Source: Candidatus Fraserbacteria bacterium
Lineage (GTDB): Bacteria; Bipolaricaulota; Bipolaricaulia; RBG-16-55-9; JAJCYT01
Direction: 5' to 3'
Assembly: GCA_029262795.1 (NCBI GenBank)
Contig: JAJCYT010000021.1
Coordinates: 62,001 to 126,000 of the forward strand
DNA: 64,000 nt
Both the position numbers and the translations under genes were made by a program. The notes under the pieces are model-generated. The model saw nothing but the letters and a program-made list of their open reading frames with translations, did not search any database and had not been told where the DNA came from. Positions 53,837-62,368 of the stretch are shown one piece after another. The first letter of the stretch is position 1; the number at the start of each line of letters is the position of its first letter.

Positions 53837-54052
53837 TTACTCCTTATCACTTTGTTGAGAAGCTTTCAGTTGGCGTTCACGCAAAATGGTTTTCACGCGG
53901 GCCACATCTTTGCGTGTTTGCAATAACACAGCAGTGTTGTCCTGCTGGTTCATGGCCACCTGAAAGCGCACGGTGAACAGGGCTTTTTTCAATTCCTGTT
54001 GCTTTTGCTGCAGTTCATCCGTGGTCAATTCATGCAATTCAACAGCCTTCAT
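53837..54052 (-). CDS. rpmC: Ribosomal protein uL29
   Basis: This is a 71-residue two-helix protein at the peptide-exit site. [20 protein letters not shown] and the [12 protein letters not shown] helix are typical. It overlaps the rplP stop by 4 nt. Confidence 0.96.
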   Translation of the reverse strand: MKAVELHELTTDELQQKQQELKKALFTVRFQVAMNQQDNTAVLLQTRKDVARVKTILRERQLKASQQSDKE

Positions 54053-54468
54053 TCTTCGCCTCCTAAACGACGGCGCATACGCAACTTCACTGGAATGGGC
54101 AGCTTATAGGACAACAGCTTGTGAATCCGTTTGGCCCGTTCCAACGTCACGCCATCAAACTCAAACATGATGCGCCCAGGCTTGACCACAGCCACCCACT
54201 GATCGGGATCGCCTTTCCCTTTACCCATGCGCACTTCAGCAGGTTTTTTGGAAATCGGCTTGTCTGGAAAAATACGAATCCAAACACGACCACCGCGCTC
54301 AAGGCGGCGGGTAATTGTGGTACGACAGGCTTCAATCTGGCCTGCGGTGATCCATTCCGGCTTCAATGCCTGAATCCCATAAGAACCAAAAGCAACCGTT
54401 GAACCACGGTGGGCAAACCCTTTGCGGCGGCCTCGATGTACCTTTCGGCGACGAGCACGTTTAGGCAT
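54049..54468 (-). CDS. rplP: Ribosomal protein uL16
   Basis: This is a 139-residue protein near the peptidyl-transferase centre. It starts [20 protein letters not shown]. Conserved blocks are [20 protein letters not shown] and [22 protein letters not shown] 54468 overlaps the rpsC stop (ATGCCTAA). Confidence 0.96.
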   Translation of the reverse strand: MPKRARRRKVHRGRRKGFAHRGSTVAFGSYGIQALKPEWITAGQIEACRTTITRRLERGGRVWIRIFPDKPISKKPAEVRMGKGKGDPDQWVAVVKPGRIMFEFDGVTLERAKRIHKLLSYKLPIPVKLRMRRRLGGEE

Positions 54469-55270
54469 CAACAGGGGCATCGGTGCCTCCTTCAGCAGCA
54501 GGTTTCACATCAGGTTGTGCAGGCGCGGCATCAGCAGCAGGTGCGGGCGCTTGTTCAGCAGCCGGCGCAACTGCCTCAGGGGCTGTCGGTGCAGCATTTG
54601 CCTGGCTTTCAGCCACACTTTGACTGGCAGCCAAAGAAGGCAGTTTCACATGTTCACCACGGAACAACCAGACCTTAATACCGATGTGGCCCGTTTTGGT
54701 CCACGCTTCGCGGAACCCGTAATCAATATCAGCACGAATAGTATGCAAAGGCACACGGCCTTCTTTCTGCCACACACCGCGTGCAATTTCAGCACCGCCC
54801 AAGCGGCCGGCACAGGCAACTTTAACGCCCTGAATCCCTTTGCCCATGGCGCGCTGAATCACTTCTTTGATGGCCCGCATCGGCGGGGTGCGGTTGGAAA
54901 TACGATAGGCCAGATCCTCCGCGATCAAAGCGGCTTCGGTGTCGGGATTTTCCACTTCCTGGATCGAAATGCGGAAAGAGCGTTTGAAATTCTTTTCCAA
55001 ATCCTTTTGGAAATTGTCAATTTCAGCGCCCCCCTTGCCAATGATGATGCCAGGGCGTGCGGTGCGAATGGTCAGCCCCACATTGCTCTCACTTGGCCGT
55101 TCAATAAAAATATCGGCCAAGCCAGCGCCACGATAGCGCTTGCCCACCAGTATACGAATATCTTTGTCTTCTCGAATGTATTCCGGTCCCAGTTTGGAGG
55201 TGTACCAATTAGAGCGCCATTTTCGGTTGACCCCCACACGGAAACCGATCGGGTTAACTTTCTGACCCAT
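54461..55270 (-). CDS. rpsC: Ribosomal protein uS3 with Ala/Pro-rich tail
   Basis: This is a 269-residue mRNA-entry protein. [20 protein letters not shown], the KH-domain [13 protein letters not shown] and the C-terminal [20 protein letters not shown] are present. About 55 extra residues rich in Ala, Pro and Glu follow. It overlaps rplV by 17 nt. Confidence 0.97.
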   Translation of the reverse strand: MGQKVNPIGFRVGVNRKWRSNWYTSKLGPEYIREDKDIRILVGKRYRGAGLADIFIERPSESNVGLTIRTARPGIIIGKGGAEIDNFQKDLEKNFKRSFRISIQEVENPDTEAALIAEDLAYRISNRTPPMRAIKEVIQRAMGKGIQGVKVACAGRLGGAEIARGVWQKEGRVPLHTIRADIDYGFREAWTKTGHIGIKVWLFRGEHVKLPSLAASQSVAESQANAAPTAPEAVAPAAEQAPAPAADAAPAQPDVKPAAEGGTDAPVDA

Positions 55271-55769
55271 CGTCACCTCCATCAGTGTTTTCCGGCTCAG
55301 CAGCCTTGGGTTCTGCTTTGGCTGCTTTGGTTTCAGCATCAGCTTTGGCTGCTTTTGGCTTAGTTTTGGCCGCTTTTGACTCAGCTTTCACTGCCTTTGG
55401 CTTGGCCTTAGCCGCTTTTTTTGTTTTTTCCACTTCTTCTTTTTCAGACACTTTGACCGTGATATGACAAGTCGGGCGGCGAATGATGTCGGCCATCCCG
55501 CGAGCGCGCATGTTCAAACGGCGCAATGAAGGCCCTTCGTCAATGCGACCATCGCAAATGAATAACGTTTCCACATCCATATCAAAATTGTGTTCCGCAT
55601 TGGCAATGGCAGACTCTAAAGTCTTTCGAATATGGCCAGCCGCTTTCTGCTTGGCAAAGCGCAGCAGTTTCAGCGCTTCGCCCGCAGGCTTGCCGCGGAC
55701 CTGATTCATAATCAAGCGTGCCTTTTTTGGCGAAACACGCACATATTTTGCAATCGCTTTAGCTTCCAT
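55254..55769 (-). CDS. rplV: Ribosomal protein uL22 with Lys/Ala-rich tail
   Basis: This is a 171-residue protein lining the exit tunnel. The core (to about residue 110) starts MEAKAIAKYVRVSPKKARLI and has MRARGMADIIRRPTCHITV. The remaining about 60 residues are KAKPKA/KAESKA-like repeats ending in an acidic DDGSES. ATG 55769 follows AAGGGA at 7 nt. Confidence 0.96.
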   Translation of the reverse strand: MEAKAIAKYVRVSPKKARLIMNQVRGKPAGEALKLLRFAKQKAAGHIRKTLESAIANAEHNFDMDVETLFICDGRIDEGPSLRRLNMRARGMADIIRRPTCHITVKVSEKEEVEKTKKAAKAKPKAVKAESKAAKTKPKAAKADAETKAAKAEPKAAEPENTDGGDDGSES

Positions 55770-55779
55770 AAGCATTCCC

Positions 55780-56064
55780 TTACTTCAGTTGTCTGGTCTG
55801 TTTCTTTTTGATCCCGCCGTGGCCCGTGTATTTACGGGTCGGCGCAAACTCGCCCAAACGGTGCCCCACCATGTTTTCCACAATCCGAACCGGCACATGC
55901 TGGCGACCGTTGTGAACCTTGATTTCCAGACCCACCATCTCCGGCGTAATCATTGAAGCGCGAGACCAGGTTTTAATTTCATCCAACTCGCCGCGTCTGG
56001 CTTTTTCCACTTTTTTCATCAAATGGTCGGCCACAAAAGGCCCTTTTTTCAAAGATCGTGTCAT
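55780..56064 (-). CDS. rpsS: Ribosomal protein uS19
   Basis: This is a 94-residue 30S head protein. [33 protein letters not shown] and [13 protein letters not shown] [15 protein letters not shown] are typical. It lies 3 nt after rplB. Confidence 0.97.
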   Translation of the reverse strand: MTRSLKKGPFVADHLMKKVEKARRGELDEIKTWSRASMITPEMVGLEIKVHNGRQHVPVRIVENMVGHRLGEFAPTRKYTGHGGIKKKQTRQLK

Positions 56065-56067
56065 GCC

Positions 56068-56913
56068 TTATCTCCTTCTGCGCCGTGCATCCCGCGCCCT
56101 TGTGACAATCAATGCATCACTGGGCTTGTGCGGCTTGCGCGTACGCACACCCTTGGCCAATTTGCCCGCAAAGGTGCGTGGCGGACCACCCACATAACCG
56201 CGACCTTCCCCACCACCGTGAGGGTGATCTACAGGGTTCATGGCCGTACCACGCACGGTTGGGCGGCGTCCCAAGTGACGGGATCGGCCCGCTTTACCGG
56301 ACTTAACGTGCTTGTGATCAGCGTTGCTGACCTGACCAATGGTGGCCATGCAGTCGCCTTTGAACAAACGGATTTCACCGGAGGGCAAGCGCAAGCGCAC
56401 CATGCCTTCGTCCATGCTCATTACCTGAGCATAGGTGCCCGCAGAACGAGCCAGCTTGGCTTTTCCGCCTGGGAAAAATTCGATGTTGTGCACCAATTGC
56501 CCCGAAGGGATGCTTTTTAAAGGCATCGCATTTCCAGGCTTGGCTTCAACACTTTCACCAGAAATTATTTCCTGGCCCACTTCCAACTCCAAGGGGCACA
56601 CAATGTATCGACGCTCACCGTCTGCATACTGAACCAGCATGATCCAAGAAGAACGGTTTGGGTCGTACTCACGGGTCACAACTTTTGCAGGAATGTTCTG
56701 TTTGTCTCGGGAAAAGTCAATCAAACGGTAACGGCGCTTGTGACCTCCACCTCGATGACGAACAGTGATGCGGCCCTTATGGTTGCGACCGCCCGTTTTC
56801 TTTAGCGGACGCAGCAGTGGTTTGTAAGGCTCATCCGTGGTCAACCGACTAAAGTCGGGCAGGATGGCATTACGAAGCCCTGGTGTAATTGGATTGGGTC
56901 GCTTATTTGGCAT
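56068..56913 (-). CDS. rplB: Ribosomal protein uL2
   Basis: This is a 281-residue protein essential for subunit joining and peptidyl transfer. GRNHKGRITVRHRGGGHKRR, the PVDHPHGGGEGR loop containing the key His, and the C-terminal TRKPHKPSDALIV are present. ATG 56913 is preceded by AAAGGA. Confidence 0.98.
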   Translation of the reverse strand: MPNKRPNPITPGLRNAILPDFSRLTTDEPYKPLLRPLKKTGGRNHKGRITVRHRGGGHKRRYRLIDFSRDKQNIPAKVVTREYDPNRSSWIMLVQYADGERRYIVCPLELEVGQEIISGESVEAKPGNAMPLKSIPSGQLVHNIEFFPGGKAKLARSAGTYAQVMSMDEGMVRLRLPSGEIRLFKGDCMATIGQVSNADHKHVKSGKAGRSRHLGRRPTVRGTAMNPVDHPHGGGEGRGYVGGPPRTFAGKLAKGVRTRKPHKPSDALIVTRARDARRRRR

Positions 56914-57087
56914 CGATGAATCCTTTCCAGCGAAAACAAGACCCCACACCCCAAATCTTTTTCATTTGCCCTAAGAACGTTGTTCTTTTCACACAACTTT
57001 GGTTCTGGCTGATTGGCCAGAAGTTTGTGCGAGCAATGCAGGTAAAAAATTTCGGGTTTCGGGTTCTTGTTTCCTCCTTGATCTTAT
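56914..57087 (-). promoter_or_regulatory. Structured spacer rplW-rplB
   Basis: This is a 174-nt spacer without a gene. In the mRNA sense CACAAACTT...CTGGC-N6-GCCAG...AAGTTGTG folds as a two-part stem, followed directly by AAGAAC-AAC-GTTCTT (56973-56987) and AGGGCAAATGAA. The word AAAGAACAACGT and the AGGGCAA that follows match the rpsM-rpsK spacer. Confidence 0.5.
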
Positions 57088-57375
57088 TTATTGATAAATC
57101 TCAATTCGTTGGCCTACCTGCAGCTGCACAATCGCCTTTTTCCAGGAACGAGTATGCCCTTCCTGACCCACGCGGCGGCGGCGAGGTTTGCCGTTGTAAT
57201 TCTGGGTCCAGACTCGGACCACATCCACTTCAAACAAATCCTCTACAGCCTTGCGAATTTCAATCTTGTTGGCCTTGGCATGCACACGAAAGGTGTATTT
57301 GCCTTCTTCCTGCATCGACCAACTCAATTCGCTGACCAGAGGCGCAATTAAAATATCTTCAGAAATCAGTTTCAT
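57088..57375 (-). CDS. rplW: Ribosomal protein uL23
   Basis: This is a 95-residue exit-site protein, docking point for trigger factor and SRP. YTFRVHAKANKIEIRKAVED and a C-terminal basic strand RRRVGQEGHTRSWKKAIVQL are seen. ATG 57375 is preferred; the frame extends 11 codons upstream into rplD. Confidence 0.95.
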   Translation of the reverse strand: MKLISEDILIAPLVSELSWSMQEEGKYTFRVHAKANKIEIRKAVEDLFEVDVVRVWTQNYNGKPRRRRVGQEGHTRSWKKAIVQLQVGQRIEIYQ

Positions 57376-57388
57376 TGTAAAACTCTTT

Positions 57389-58015
57389 TCAAAAAACTCT
57401 TTCAGCAAGTTCTGCCACGGCTTCCTGGGTCATAAGCAATTTGTCATGAGCCAGAATGTTGTACACCGTCAACATGGACGTGGGCAGCAACATGGCATTG
57501 GGCAAATTGGTAAACGATTTACGCACCGCCATCTGATTTTCGTCCTGGGCACAAACAATCAATGTTTTGTCCATGTGCTCAATCCGCTCCAAGAACTTGC
57601 GTCCTTCTTTGGTTTTGGGCGCTTCAAACACCAAGCGATCTACCAACGACATGTTGCCATCCTGAAAGCGTGTGCTCAAGGCAATGCGAAGCGCTTTGCG
57701 TCGCATTTTTCGAGGCATGCTATGGTGATAGGTTTTGGGTTTAGGGCCAAAAATCACACCACCACCGCGCCACAACGGACTCTTAAACGAACCCGCACGT
57801 GCGCGCCCTGTGCCTTTCTGACGCCAAGGCTTGCGCCCGGTGCCAGCCACTTCGCTGCGGGTTTTGGTCGACACCGTGCCCTGACGCTTGTTAGTCAGTT
57901 CACGTTGCACCGCGCGAAACATTAAATCCTGATCGATGGTTTCACCGACCAAACGGTCATCAATCTGAGAAGATTCCTGACCGCCTTCAAATAAATACAA
58001 TTGAATATCAGCCAC
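57389..58015 (-). CDS. rplD: Ribosomal protein uL4
   Basis: This is a 208-residue protein. The tunnel loop KPWRQKGTGRARAGSFKSPL is intact. In E. coli L4 represses the S10 operon. It overlaps rplC by 8 nt. Confidence 0.96.
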   Translation of the reverse strand: MADIQLYLFEGGQESSQIDDRLVGETIDQDLMFRAVQRELTNKRQGTVSTKTRSEVAGTGRKPWRQKGTGRARAGSFKSPLWRGGGVIFGPKPKTYHHSMPRKMRRKALRIALSTRFQDGNMSLVDRLVFEAPKTKEGRKFLERIEHMDKTLIVCAQDENQMAVRKSFTNLPNAMLLPTSMLTVYNILAHDKLLMTQEAVAELAERVF

Positions 58016-58634
58016 GTTTAATCAACTCCAGCACACCAAACTTGGAGCCAGGCACAGATCCCTGGACCACGATGAGGTTGTTTTCAACATCAACTTTCAA
58101 GACTTTTAATGCCTTCACTGTGATTTTTTCATCGCCCCAGCGACCGTGCATTTTTTTGCCTTTGAAAAGTTTACCCGTGGCACGCATTGTTCCCACAGAT
58201 TTCAATTTTCGTTTGTCCTCACTGTGACCATGCGCGCTTTGGCCAGTGCGAAAGTTCCAACGTTTAACCGCGCCTGTGGTGCCGCGGCCTTTGCTGCGAC
58301 CACGAATGTTGATTTTTTCACCGGCCTCAAACACTTCAACAGTCAATTGCTGACCCTTTTTGTATCCAGCCGGGTCATCCACACGAAACTCGCGCAGCAC
58401 TTTCTGGGGTTCGGCACCAGCGCGTTTAAAATGTCCCAGCAATGGCTTGGTCACCCGTTCCTGCTTGGTGGGGCGGAAGCCAAGTTGCAATGCGCTGTAG
58501 CCATCGGTCTGTTCAGATTTCACCTGAATAACCGTATTGGGTTCAATGCGAATCACAGTCACCGGCTTGGCGCTGCCATCTTCATCAAACCACTGGGTCA
58601 TGCCCAGTTTTTCGCCTAACAATCCTAATGCCAT
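58008..58634 (-). CDS. rplC: Ribosomal protein uL3
   Basis: This is a 208-residue protein reaching the peptidyl-transferase centre. LGLLGEKLGMTQWFDEDG, RGRSKGRGTTGAVKRWNF and GHSEDKRKLKSVG are present. ATG 58634 has GGAGG upstream. Confidence 0.97.
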   Translation of the reverse strand: MALGLLGEKLGMTQWFDEDGSAKPVTVIRIEPNTVIQVKSEQTDGYSALQLGFRPTKQERVTKPLLGHFKRAGAEPQKVLREFRVDDPAGYKKGQQLTVEVFEAGEKINIRGRSKGRGTTGAVKRWNFRTGQSAHGHSEDKRKLKSVGTMRATGKLFKGKKMHGRWGDEKITVKALKVLKVDVENNLIVVQGSVPGSKFGVLELIKRG

Positions 58635-58647
58635 AACATCCTCCGCC

Positions 58648-58956
58648 TTAGAGCTTGACCTCGATGTCAACCCCACTGGGCAACTCGATGTCCATCAATG
58701 CGTTGATGGTTTCGGAACTGGGTTCCTTGATATCCAGCAAGCGCTTGTGGACACAGCGTTCAAAATGCTCCATTGATTTCTTGTTTACGTGCGGGCTTCT
58801 TAATACGGTGTAAACGCGCCGATCGGTAGGCAAAGGGATCGGCCCAGCCAATTTTGCACGTGTACTTTCAGCAGTTTTTACAATCGTTCGAATGGCTTCA
58901 TCAACCAATTCATGGTCGTAGCCTCGCACTCGAATGCGTATTTTTTCACGGGCCAT
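58648..58956 (-). CDS. rpsJ: Ribosomal protein uS10
   Basis: This is a 102-residue protein, also the NusE partner of NusB in antitermination. IRVRGYDHELVDEAIRTIV and GPIPLPTDRRVYTVLRSPHV are typical. It starts 8 nt after fusA; tuf, often between them, is absent. Confidence 0.97.
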   Translation of the reverse strand: MAREKIRIRVRGYDHELVDEAIRTIVKTAESTRAKLAGPIPLPTDRRVYTVLRSPHVNKKSMEHFERCVHKRLLDIKEPSSETINALMDIELPSGVDIEVKL

Positions 58957-58964
58957 AAATGTGC

Positions 58965-61085
58965 TTATCTCCCTTCCAAGATTTCTTCACGGATCCGCGC
59001 TGGGACCACTTCGTAGTGTGAAAAATGCAAATCGGCCACCGCACGTCCCTGGCTCAAAGAGCGCAGTCGTGTCGTGTAGCCGAAGGTTTCAGACAACGGA
59101 ATACGAACGTCAATGGTTTGAGTATTGTGCTCAAGCTCAAACCCTTTCACCGTACCTCGACGCGAATTGATGTCGTCCATGATTTCACCAACATATTCGC
59201 TCGGGGTGATGATATAACCTTCCATAATCGGCTCAAGCAACGCCACAGAAACCTGTTGAAACGCTTTACGAATAGCGTTAATAGCCGCTGTTTTAAAAGC
59301 AATTTCAGAGGAGTCCACATCATGGTAAGAGCCGTCATACAAAACGGCCTTGATGTCCACAATCGGGTAACCAGCCAACGGACCGCTGGTCATGGATTCT
59401 TCCAATCCTTTACGGACAGACGGGATGAAGTTTTTAGGAATCACCCCACCCTTGATTTGATCTTCAAACACAAACCCCTGTCCGCGACCTTGGGGCTCAA
59501 AACGGATGTACACATGACCAAACTGACCTCGCCCGCCAGACTGTTTGGAGAATTTTTCTTCAATATCAGCCACAGCAGTCAAGGTTTCACGATAAGCCAC
59601 CTGAGGCGCACCAATATTTGGCTCCACACCAAATTCACGCTTCAAGCGACTGGTCAAAATTTCCAAATGCAATTCGCCCATCCCGGAAATCACGGTTTGG
59701 TTGGTTTCAGGATCGACTCTGAATTTAAAGGTTGGATCTTCTTGTGTGAGTTTAAATAAGGATTCTGTCAGTTTGTCTTCCTCAGCCTGAGAACGAGGCT
59801 CAACGGCCAAAGAAACAACCGGTTCTGGGAAATCAATACTTTCCAGCAAAATCGGGCTTTTCGCATCACAAATCGTGTCACCGGTGGTCAGTTCTTTCGG
59901 TCCAACCAAGGCCACAATGTCTCCAGCTGCTGCTGATTCAACCTCTTCACGGTCGTTGGCGTGCATGTGGAACACACGAGCAATACGCTCCTGCTTTCCT
60001 TTGCTGGAGTTAAACACATAAGACCCTTTTTCGGCCACACCAGAATAAATGCGAGCGTAGACCAAGCGGCCCATATATTCATCATTGACCACTTTAAAAG
60101 CCAAACCGGAGAAGGGTTCTTCGCGGTCTGGTTTGCGGATTCGTTTTTCGTGTTCCTGTTCTTCGCCTTTCCCATCGGCCTGATCATCTACCCATGTGCC
60201 CTCAATCGGAGGCACATCAAGTGGGGAAGGCAAGTATTCTATAATCGCATCGAGCAACGCCTGCACGCCCACATTCTTTAAAGAAGACCCTGTTAACACA
60301 GGCACATACCGTTTTTCCAAACAAGCAACGCGCAAGGCGTCTTTGATTTGTTGAACGGGAATTTCTTCTTCATTGAGAAATTTGAGCATCAGTTCGTCGT
60401 CGATGTCTGAGAGTTGTTCAAGAAGTGCTTCGCGGTGGGTGAGGGCGTTTTCTAGGGCGTCTTCAGGGATTTCCAGAGTTTCGAAGGTCATGCCCTGGTC
60501 TTCTTCATTCCAAACCAGGAGTTCCATTTCAACCAGGTCAATCAGACCTTTGAATTCGTCCCCTTCGCCGTAAGGAATCTGAACCGGCAAAATCACTGCC
60601 CCCAGACGCTCACGGATGGACTCACACACTTTTGCGTGGTTGGCCCCCGCACGGTCCAGCTTATTGATAAAAGCCAGGCGTGGGGTGTGATAACGGTCCG
60701 CTTGACGCCATACTTTTTCGGACTGGGATTCGACCCCCTCCACAGCGGAGAAAATGGGCACAGCCCCGTCCAACACACGTAAGGAGCGCTCCACCTCTGC
60801 GGTAAAATCCACGTGTCCTGGTGTGTCAATAATGTTGACTTGATAATCTCGCCAGAAACAGGCCGTGGCTGCCGAGGTGATCGTGATGCCACGTTCCTTT
60901 TCTTCTTCCATCCAGTCCATTTCAGTGGTACCGGAATCCACGCTCCCAATACGATGGGTCACGCCTGCGTAAAACAGCACGCGCTCGGTGGTGGTGGTTT
61001 TGCCCGCATCAATGTGAGCCACAAATCCGATGTTGCGGACGCGATCTAATTTTGTTGCGCCTCGTTTTTTTGCCGCACTGGCCAT
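58965..61085 (-). CDS. fusA: Elongation factor G
   Basis: This is a 706-residue translocation GTPase. G1 is AHIDAGKT (23-30), G3 DTPGH and G4 NKLD. Domains II-V follow with FGHVYIRFEPQGRGQGF and SYHDVDSSEIAFKTAAINA. The length is normal. A hairpin with a T tract in the spacer before it suggests that its expression is partly uncoupled from rpsL-rpsG. Confidence 0.98.
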   Translation of the reverse strand: MASAAKKRGATKLDRVRNIGFVAHIDAGKTTTTERVLFYAGVTHRIGSVDSGTTEMDWMEEEKERGITITSAATACFWRDYQVNIIDTPGHVDFTAEVERSLRVLDGAVPIFSAVEGVESQSEKVWRQADRYHTPRLAFINKLDRAGANHAKVCESIRERLGAVILPVQIPYGEGDEFKGLIDLVEMELLVWNEEDQGMTFETLEIPEDALENALTHREALLEQLSDIDDELMLKFLNEEEIPVQQIKDALRVACLEKRYVPVLTGSSLKNVGVQALLDAIIEYLPSPLDVPPIEGTWVDDQADGKGEEQEHEKRIRKPDREEPFSGLAFKVVNDEYMGRLVYARIYSGVAEKGSYVFNSSKGKQERIARVFHMHANDREEVESAAAGDIVALVGPKELTTGDTICDAKSPILLESIDFPEPVVSLAVEPRSQAEEDKLTESLFKLTQEDPTFKFRVDPETNQTVISGMGELHLEILTSRLKREFGVEPNIGAPQVAYRETLTAVADIEEKFSKQSGGRGQFGHVYIRFEPQGRGQGFVFEDQIKGGVIPKNFIPSVRKGLEESMTSGPLAGYPIVDIKAVLYDGSYHDVDSSEIAFKTAAINAIRKAFQQVSVALLEPIMEGYIITPSEYVGEIMDDINSRRGTVKGFELEHNTQTIDVRIPLSETFGYTTRLRSLSQGRAVADLHFSHYEVVPARIREEILEGR

Positions 61086-61182
61086 TTGTTTCTCCTGCTT
61101 TTAAAATTCTTTACAAAACTTCACGCAATCCCCAACAAAACCTTCTTTTGTCAAAGACCAATTACAATTCACCAAAACAAGC

Positions 61183-61224
61183 AAAAATGCCCGCAATCTT
61201 ACATAAATAACTGTAATTGCGGGC
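61183..61224 (-). terminator. Terminator-like hairpin between rpsG and fusA
   Basis: In the mRNA sense GCCCGCAAT (61224-61216) pairs with ATTGCGGGC (61197-61189), with an inner TACA/TGTA extension, and is followed by ATTTTTG. TTGACA at 61149-61154 downstream could be the -35 of a fusA promoter, but the -10 is poor. Confidence 0.7.
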
Positions 61225-61266
61225 ACCCGACAATGTCCTCCCAGTCCGTTCACATACCGTTAAAAA

Positions 61267-61737
61267 CTACCAACGGTAATGGGCAAACGGACGGTTGGCC
61301 TCTGCCATACGGTGGGTATCTTGGCGCTTTTCATACGCCTTGCCCTGTTCATTACAAGCATCCATCAACTCTGCAGCGAGTCGTTCAGCCATGGTGCGCT
61401 CATTGCGGCCTCGAGAGCCCATCATCAACCAGCGCAACGCCAGCGTGCGCTGACGATCATCAGTCACTTCATAAGGAACCTGATAGCTAGAACCACCCAC
61501 ACGACGGCTTCGGGTTTCGAGCGTCGGTGAGAGTTTTTTCATCGCCTTATGGAACGTTTCAAGACCGTTTTCACTTGTCTTCTTCTCAATAATTTCAAAA
61601 GAATCGTAAACAATCCGGCGAGCCACAGACTTTTTGCCATCCAACATGACGTAATTGATGAGCTTTTCCACCAATTTATCGCCAAATAAAGAATCAGGTG
61701 GCACGTCCCGTCCCGGAATCATTTTTCCAGCTTGCAT
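61267..61737 (-). CDS. rpsG: Ribosomal protein uS7
   Basis: This is a 156-residue 30S head protein. SPTLETRSRRVGGSSYQVP and the C-terminal KRQDTHRMAEANRPFAHYRW are conserved. The N-terminus (MQAGKMIPGRDVPPDSLFGD) differs from the usual MPRR start. Confidence 0.97.
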   Translation of the reverse strand: MQAGKMIPGRDVPPDSLFGDKLVEKLINYVMLDGKKSVARRIVYDSFEIIEKKTSENGLETFHKAMKKLSPTLETRSRRVGGSSYQVPYEVTDDRQRTLALRWLMMGSRGRNERTMAERLAAELMDACNEQGKAYEKRQDTHRMAEANRPFAHYRW

Positions 61738-61752
61738 TCAACGTCTCCTTAA

Positions 61753-62118
61753 TTAACGCTTGCTGCCGTATTTACTGCGCCCGCGTTTGCGTCCATCCAC
61801 ACCGGCGGTGTCCAAAGACCCACGCACAATGTGATAACGAACCCCTGGCAAATCCGGCACACGACCACCGCGCACCAATACCATGGAGTGCTCCTGCAAA
61901 TTGTGGCCTTCGCCGCCAATGTAAGCTGTGATGGTCTGGCCATTGCTCAAACGCACGCGCGCCACTTTGCGAAGTGCAGAGTTTGGCTTTTTAGGCGTTC
62001 GGGTGAACACACGTGTACAAACCCCACGGCGCTGCGGGCAACTGTTGAGTGCAGGCGACCCACTCTTTTTCAAGGTTTTTTTACGGCCCTTGCGGACCAG
62101 CTGATTCATCGTTGGCAT
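61753..62118 (-). CDS. rpsL: Ribosomal protein uS12
   Basis: This is a 121-residue decoding-centre protein. [40 protein letters not shown] and a basic C-terminus are seen. Lys in TPKKPNS is the usual residue for streptomycin sensitivity. It is the first gene after its promoter. Confidence 0.97.
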   Translation of the reverse strand: MPTMNQLVRKGRKKTLKKSGSPALNSCPQRRGVCTRVFTRTPKKPNSALRKVARVRLSNGQTITAYIGGEGHNLQEHSMVLVRGGRVPDLPGVRYHIVRGSLDTAGVDGRKRGRSKYGSKR

Positions 62119-62208
62119 TCACTAAACTCCTAAAACCATCTCTATTTGGTTATAATTTTCTGAATACAAATCGACAGTAAGGTTAACATACAACGCCCTG
62201 AGCACGAT

Positions 62209-62237
62209 ATTATAAAGAGCCCTACCTGTCCTGTCAA
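62209..62237 (-). promoter_or_regulatory. Consensus sigma70 promoter of rpsL operon
   Basis: TTGACA (62232-62237) and TATAAT (62209-62214) are both perfect and 17 nt apart. The leader to rpsL is about 85 nt. Confidence 0.85.
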
Positions 62238-62333
62238 GCAACCCTTTTAAAGGCTTTTTTTCAAGTATATAAAGCACCTAAAAACAGCTTTAAGCCCTAC
62301 CCTCTCAATGTCGAAAGGACCACCTGCCGACCA

Positions 62334-62354
62334 AAAGGCACAACTTGTGCCTTT
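62334..62354 (-). terminator. Hairpin after rpoC
   Basis: A 10-bp stem (62334-62343 with 62345-62354) lies 15 nt past the rpoC stop, followed in the mRNA by only four T residues, so it is a weak terminator. Confidence 0.45.
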
Positions 62355-62368
62355 CTGACTGTCGTTTT

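Noticed and set aside
45740..57087. The ribosomal spacer motif as a boxA antitermination site
   Set aside because: boxA reads TGCTCTTTAACA in the RNA; the repeated word here is AAAGAACA in the RNA sense, so it does not match.
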